From Lingula anatina (taxonomy: Eukaryota > Brachiopoda > Lingulata > Lingulida > Lingulidae), in assembly GCF_001039355.2 (NCBI RefSeq), contig NW_019775462.1, forward strand, positions 303,229 to 367,228: a stretch of DNA of 64,000 nt, written 5' to 3'. Position 1 is the first letter of the stretch. Every line of letters begins with the position of its first letter. A program made the position numbers and the translations under genes. The notes beneath the pieces are model-generated. The model had not been told where the DNA came from and searched no databases. It worked only from the letters and a program-made list of their open reading frames with translations. Of the stretch, positions 59,607 to 64,000 are shown piece after piece.

Positions 59607-61028
59607 CAAAACATAATTACAGCCACCATGAATTATTGATAGGATCCGGCCGTGAAATGGCATTACAATAGACACTGATTAGGTTTTATATGACAGGAGA
59701 ACTGGAACCGTGAATAAAATGTTAAACTTCAATGAAACGGAAGTAATCCGTGTCGTGACGAAAAAGATTATTACTCCATAACGAGAGCAGTCTTTTCCAG
59801 GTTAATAATTATAGTACGTTTGTAAATAATTGTATAGCTTAATGATTATTAAACACAAAGAATTGAAAGACCTCTAATAGGCCAGGCCGTATTAGGAGCC
59901 CGCGAAGTGCCAAAAATCGGAAGGGTCATTAGAAACAACACATTAGCATTATCTTTAACTACCAACCAACCATAAAACCAAAAGAGCTCAAAGAACAAAT
60001 TTCATCAAAGACACGATTTCTTATGGCAAATAAAATAACGAAACAAAAACATGACAGAAATGACATTTACTTAAAATTTCTCTTTATTACCAAAGTAACA
60101 TTTTTCTAAACAGCTGAGAAAATGTACATCTGTTAACCCATTTGTGAGCTTTTCATTGCCGTTTTATTTTTACTGGTGAAGAAAGTGTCTCAAAATAAGA
60201 AACCAAGAACTAACGAAATTGGTTTGTACTGTAGATCGTAATTCCGAGAAAGTTTGTGGATACGGAATAACTTGGCAAATAAGTAAAAGGTGTTGCAATT
60301 TCCAGGAAACCATTGCTAAATTAAGGTCCAATCTTATCGTTTCGTGTGTGATTTAAATTTAGCTCAAGTTAATTGGCACATGCGTTAATTAGGCCTATAT
60401 TTTCCCTTCCAGTTTTTCATAAGGGTCCGTAATAATTCATGTACAAGTAGATTCAGTACCAAGAATGAGATATTTTTCAAAAAGAAATAGCTAGACTTAG
60501 AATTAAATCAAAAGAGAAAAAACAATGCTTCATTTAAGTCTTTTCCTTTTGAATAAAATTAGGCCTATATGTTGCTGCCAATAAAATATCTGCATCATTT
60601 TAGCCCAAGAAGAGGAACATATTTAACTTAGGGGCGTATTAGGTTATGTAAGTTTTTTTAGGAAATGACTCTAAGTCTATAGATACCATAGTCATTTTAG
60701 AGGGCCATGCGGAAGATAAAATAAAGATTCACCATGCCACTACCCTCATTGAATAAAGTTTAATAAATAGATAGATAAATATTATTTAAGATGTGTTAGT
60801 TCCAGTTCGGGTTAATTATTTTTGATGTTTAATGGACAAATACACATGTTAAATGGACAAATAGTGGAATATACACCTGTAAATATAAAATATTATTATT
60901 GACTAATATTCAAAGTCCTGGTACATGTAGAACGCACACGAAATTAATAGGTACTATACGTATGAAGTTTATTGAGCGCAATGTGCAAAGTTTCTACAAT
61001 GTTGGCATCACATAGTAAACATTGTCTA
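59607..61028 (+). repeat. Direct duplication 2, right copy
   Basis: It begins immediately after the N and runs into unique sequence after GTCTA at 61028. It contains 14 bases near 60010 not in the left copy. Otherwise it is nearly identical. Confidence 0.95.
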
Positions 61029-61915
61029 ATAAAATATAATTTCGACTTCTTTTGGAGGTCTATCAAGAAAATGATATAAGAAAGGAGGTTCCTGAAACTA
61101 ACTTCGGTTCCTGAGAATATCCTGAATGAGCTGCTCAATATGTTTCTGTCCATTCCCTTTTCAGGGACATTTTATCAAACAATGAACATGTACGTAAGAT
61201 GCATGTCGACTAATATATAAAGTTATTCGGTCAGTGACAGAAAGAGACTGGTTTCTCCCTGAAACACGGACGCACCCTTTTAAGTGCGAAAACTCCCAGT
61301 ATTACAGTTAAGAACAGCAATCTCAAATACTCAAGCGTGTTAATGGAAGTTCGCTATGTAAAGCAGAGATAAAGTCCAGTTAATTTTAGAAAAAAAGACT
61401 CTGATTTGATGAATTATTTACCATACAAAAAAAAAACAAAAGTAATTATATATAACCGTAAAATCAGCGGTGATATAAATAAATTGGCCACGCTTCATTA
61501 ATTGCCTTACAACACCCAATACAGAAGACCCAAGAAAAGGAAGAAAGCGGATACGCCTTCATGCGTACTGTGTTCAGTCTCATTTAGAAAGTACCTCGTT
61601 AGAAATTGCAGAACGAAATTTAAAACTAAGCATTAGGACTACCATGACATGCACGTGTATTTTAAACTACGTCTCAGCGCCTATAAAATGTGCCATCGAT
61701 GCTATAGCTCAGACCACACATCCGGTAAAATGTTTTTCAATTATCTCAATGGCGGGGTATTGTTGTATCTTGGTAATTAACTTCATCATGATCAGCTTTG
61801 TTGTTAATAGTTCAAATGGAGCAATATCCATTGCAATCGATACATAATCAAAACAGTTTGACTACCAGTAAGCCTGGCGCACTCATACAGCCATCAGCTG
61901 AGCAACGGGCGGTCA

Positions 61916-61917
<2 letters not shown>

Positions 61918-61952
<35 letters not shown>
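61918..61952 (+). repeat. CA microsatellite
   Basis: Pure CA run of 35 bases, followed by a short AAAT repeat. Confidence 0.97.
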
Positions 61953-61954
<2 letters not shown>

Positions 61955-62918
61955 TAAAAAGTCAAATAAATAAATAAATAAACCCGAGACATATCTAACT
62001 ATTAGCTTTGAGTTTCACTGACATACCCATAGCCTATGTCGGATCGTCAGGAGGTGTTTATTCAAATGATATTCTAACCGGATATATACCTGTTTATCTG
62101 TAACGTTTGTATAATTTGCAACAGGATACTGTTTAAACCTGCGCTCTAAGGGCAACATGTGCTTTGACTTACATTTTTTTATTCGTGAAAAATACTGTAC
62201 GCCTTAATTCAGTGCGCTAGTTATACAGGAGAAGGAACAACTGTATATATTTTAATAAGTTGAGTCTTCAAACTTATGAAACTATTTCTTTTGAGTATAA
62301 TATCGAACAATTGTGACAGCAAGCAACGTTATTAAATACAAGACTAGAACAACGTAAGTACAGTAAGTGTTTGAAAGTCCCGATGTGCTGATTGTTTCTC
62401 AAAGCAGTAAAACACTTAACATTACCTTTGACTAGTAAAGACAAAATTTAACATATTTGAATGATTCTGCATCATTTATCCATTACTTTGATTCAATTCC
62501 CACATGTGGATTTTATTTGTATACATGCAATTCAATATTTACGGTATAGTATGTGTCTTAATCATTCTGACTAATATGGGCTTATTTTTTCTTTATTTAT
62601 TTATTTCTTCCTTTCTTTCTTGCCATTTGATTGAGATTTAAGTTGTAGTGTGGATGGTTATGCGGGTTAAAAAAGCAGCAGTTGCTGTCACTTTCTTAAA
62701 ATGGAAAACGCCACGAGCGGAACTGATTTCCTTTATCTTTGTATTCCCATTAGATTTCACGCAGTTCTTAATAGGCCGAGTTTAGCAATATTGCAACCTC
62801 CTGACTGTGCTGTAATTCAGTTAGTTGTACATGCTGTCACGGGAAATACGTCGATCTGATTACGATATCGTCACCAGGGACTTACCAATCCCCTGGTTAC
62901 TTCATGCCATTTAAAGCA

Positions 62919-62995
62919 ATGCAGAGAGCCGCACCGGGCTTGTTGGGACGGTGGATTTTGATTGGTCTAATTATTAGGCGGCCTTTTGATTCAAG
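62919..62995 (+). CDS. Weak candidate short first exon
   Basis: ATG with G at -3, 25 codons plus two bases, and donor CAAG|GTGAGA. The product begins MQRAAPGLLGRWILIG and ends RRPFDS. Phase 2 agrees with candidates A to C. The exon is too short to exclude chance: a similar ATG-donor pair occurs inside SLC22 intron 1 at about 6495. Confidence 0.17.
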
Positions 62996-63753
62996 GTGAG
63001 ATATTGTCGATAGCACCAATAGGGAATAAACGTTTGTCATCCCTCATAAGATTGAGGAACAGCTCCAAATGACGGTGTCTGTATATTCCACCAAGACCAC
63101 ATCACCCGCTGTTTCACCATTGTAGGAGAAAAGCTGATGGGAAGGTTTCAGACAGACAGTTTGCTGTCATTATATACTAGGAAATTATTTTGCAATTGCT
63201 CTCGTGACAACCAACGTCCTTACCACCGTGTTGGGTTGTTAATTAATATCATTGAATCGGATAGTTTATTACGCATGGAAGGCAGAAACACATTAGCCGA
63301 AGGGGTAATTTGAGCGTCACGTCAACGATTCGCTGTGTACAGTTACACTGATGGATTATTATGCAGATACCGGTAGTTATTGTATATATTGTACATTGTA
63401 TATTGTTATATTGTATTGTATACCCGTTTAAAAAGCGAGGGCGTGACTGTGGCTTTTATTATTGATACCAGGAGCCCATGCGTTTGTTCCTTGTTCAATC
63501 AAACCGGTAGTCGTTGCACTAGAATAGGATTGCTGTACCAGTAGTTTGCCCAACCCAGACTTGCGTTGGCTGTTCAGAAACTACCTGGAACAACTGATTC
63601 GAATCCTCGGTCATCACCATAGCTAGAAGTTACCACCTCGGCTTAGAAAAACAGACCTGCTTTTATGTCACAATTCAGCGTTGCGAAACGTAGAGCTAGC
63701 GGTATAACGATTAAGTGCATGAGTGAACCGGATATTCCATATGTAACCGATAT

Positions 63754-63936
63754 ATGAATACTCCGGGCAAACAAAGCTTTGAAATCCCCGGAGAGCTACT
63801 GAACCGTGTTTGCTGCCACTGGAGTAAAAGACTACATTTACTGGGAAAGGATATGCTATGCATCCAGAAACGCATCAATGAGACTTTTGAAGTGACATCC
63901 GCACGCGGCAACATTGCGTGGACTGTGCGGTGCTGA
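63754..63936 (+). CDS. Weak 60-codon ORF of unknown nature
   Basis: ATG to TGA, beginning MNTPGKQSFEIPGELLNR. Composition is plausible for a protein, but the start context is poor (T at -3), the minus strand is equally open and no splice signal or family is recognised. Confidence 0.15.
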   Translation: MNTPGKQSFEIPGELLNRVCCHWSKRLHLLGKDMLCIQKRINETFEVTSARGNIAWTVRC

Positions 63937-64000
63937 ACCTAGTCAACCACCGGCACAGAGGACGACACCATCCCGGCACATATTGGTATAATTTGTTTCT

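Larger units (their letters stand above)
61029..64000. other. Right end, no firm gene
   Basis: It holds a CA microsatellite and two weak coding candidates (62919 and 63754). The sequence from about 62650 onward is somewhat less AT-rich, which could mark an approaching exon or promoter. Confidence 0.4.

Noticed and set aside
15153-61952. Short-period repeats considered as possible CRISPR or satellite arrays
   Set aside because: They are mono-, di- and tetranucleotide microsatellites or two- to three-unit repeats without spacers.

Overview
The window looks like nuclear DNA of an AT-rich marine invertebrate, perhaps a lophotrochozoan such as a mollusc, although the phylum is not proven. The evidence is GT-AG introns, animal-type SLC22 exons, a BEL/Pao retrotransposon tail, many long dinucleotide microsatellites and small MITE-like palindromes. 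There is no operon structure, CRISPR array, rRNA or tRNA that I can see. Most of the 64 kb is intronic or intergenic.

Bases 1-736 are the 3' end of a BEL/Pao element: the last 59 codons of pol and a candidate LTR. Next comes a block of about 3.5 kb (739-4182) that recurs at 6675-10321. Each copy carries, on the minus strand, the first coding exon of a solute carrier family 22 (organic cation/anion transporter) gene. From the second copy the gene can be followed through six exons (8719 down to 4222) that join in frame for about 330 residues, ending with the PESPRWL signature and the following cytoplasmic loop. The gene then stops at a single N (4183), so the last six membrane segments are absent. 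The first copy lacks the later exons because the retrotransposon sits where intron 1 should continue.

From about 14 kb the plus strand carries three good candidate first coding exons (14102-14346, 28185-28555, 43151-43269). Each has an upstream in-frame stop, a fair Kozak context and a strong GT donor, and all three end in intron phase 2. They could be alternative first exons of one large gene whose shared exons lie beyond 64 kb. I do not recognise the products. Weaker candidates are at 43930 and 62919.

Two more single Ns (37869 and 59606) are each flanked by direct duplications of 1.1-1.4 kb that begin or end exactly at the N. With the N at 4183, these look like unmerged haplotype overlaps rather than biological tandem duplications. 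The remaining sequence holds microsatellites, several TIR/MITE families, short tandem repeats and a 204-bp imperfect tandem duplication. I did not find a convincing novel biological system. The most useful results are the recovered SLC22 gene, the probable insertion polymorphism, the possible multi-promoter gene and the assembly artefacts.
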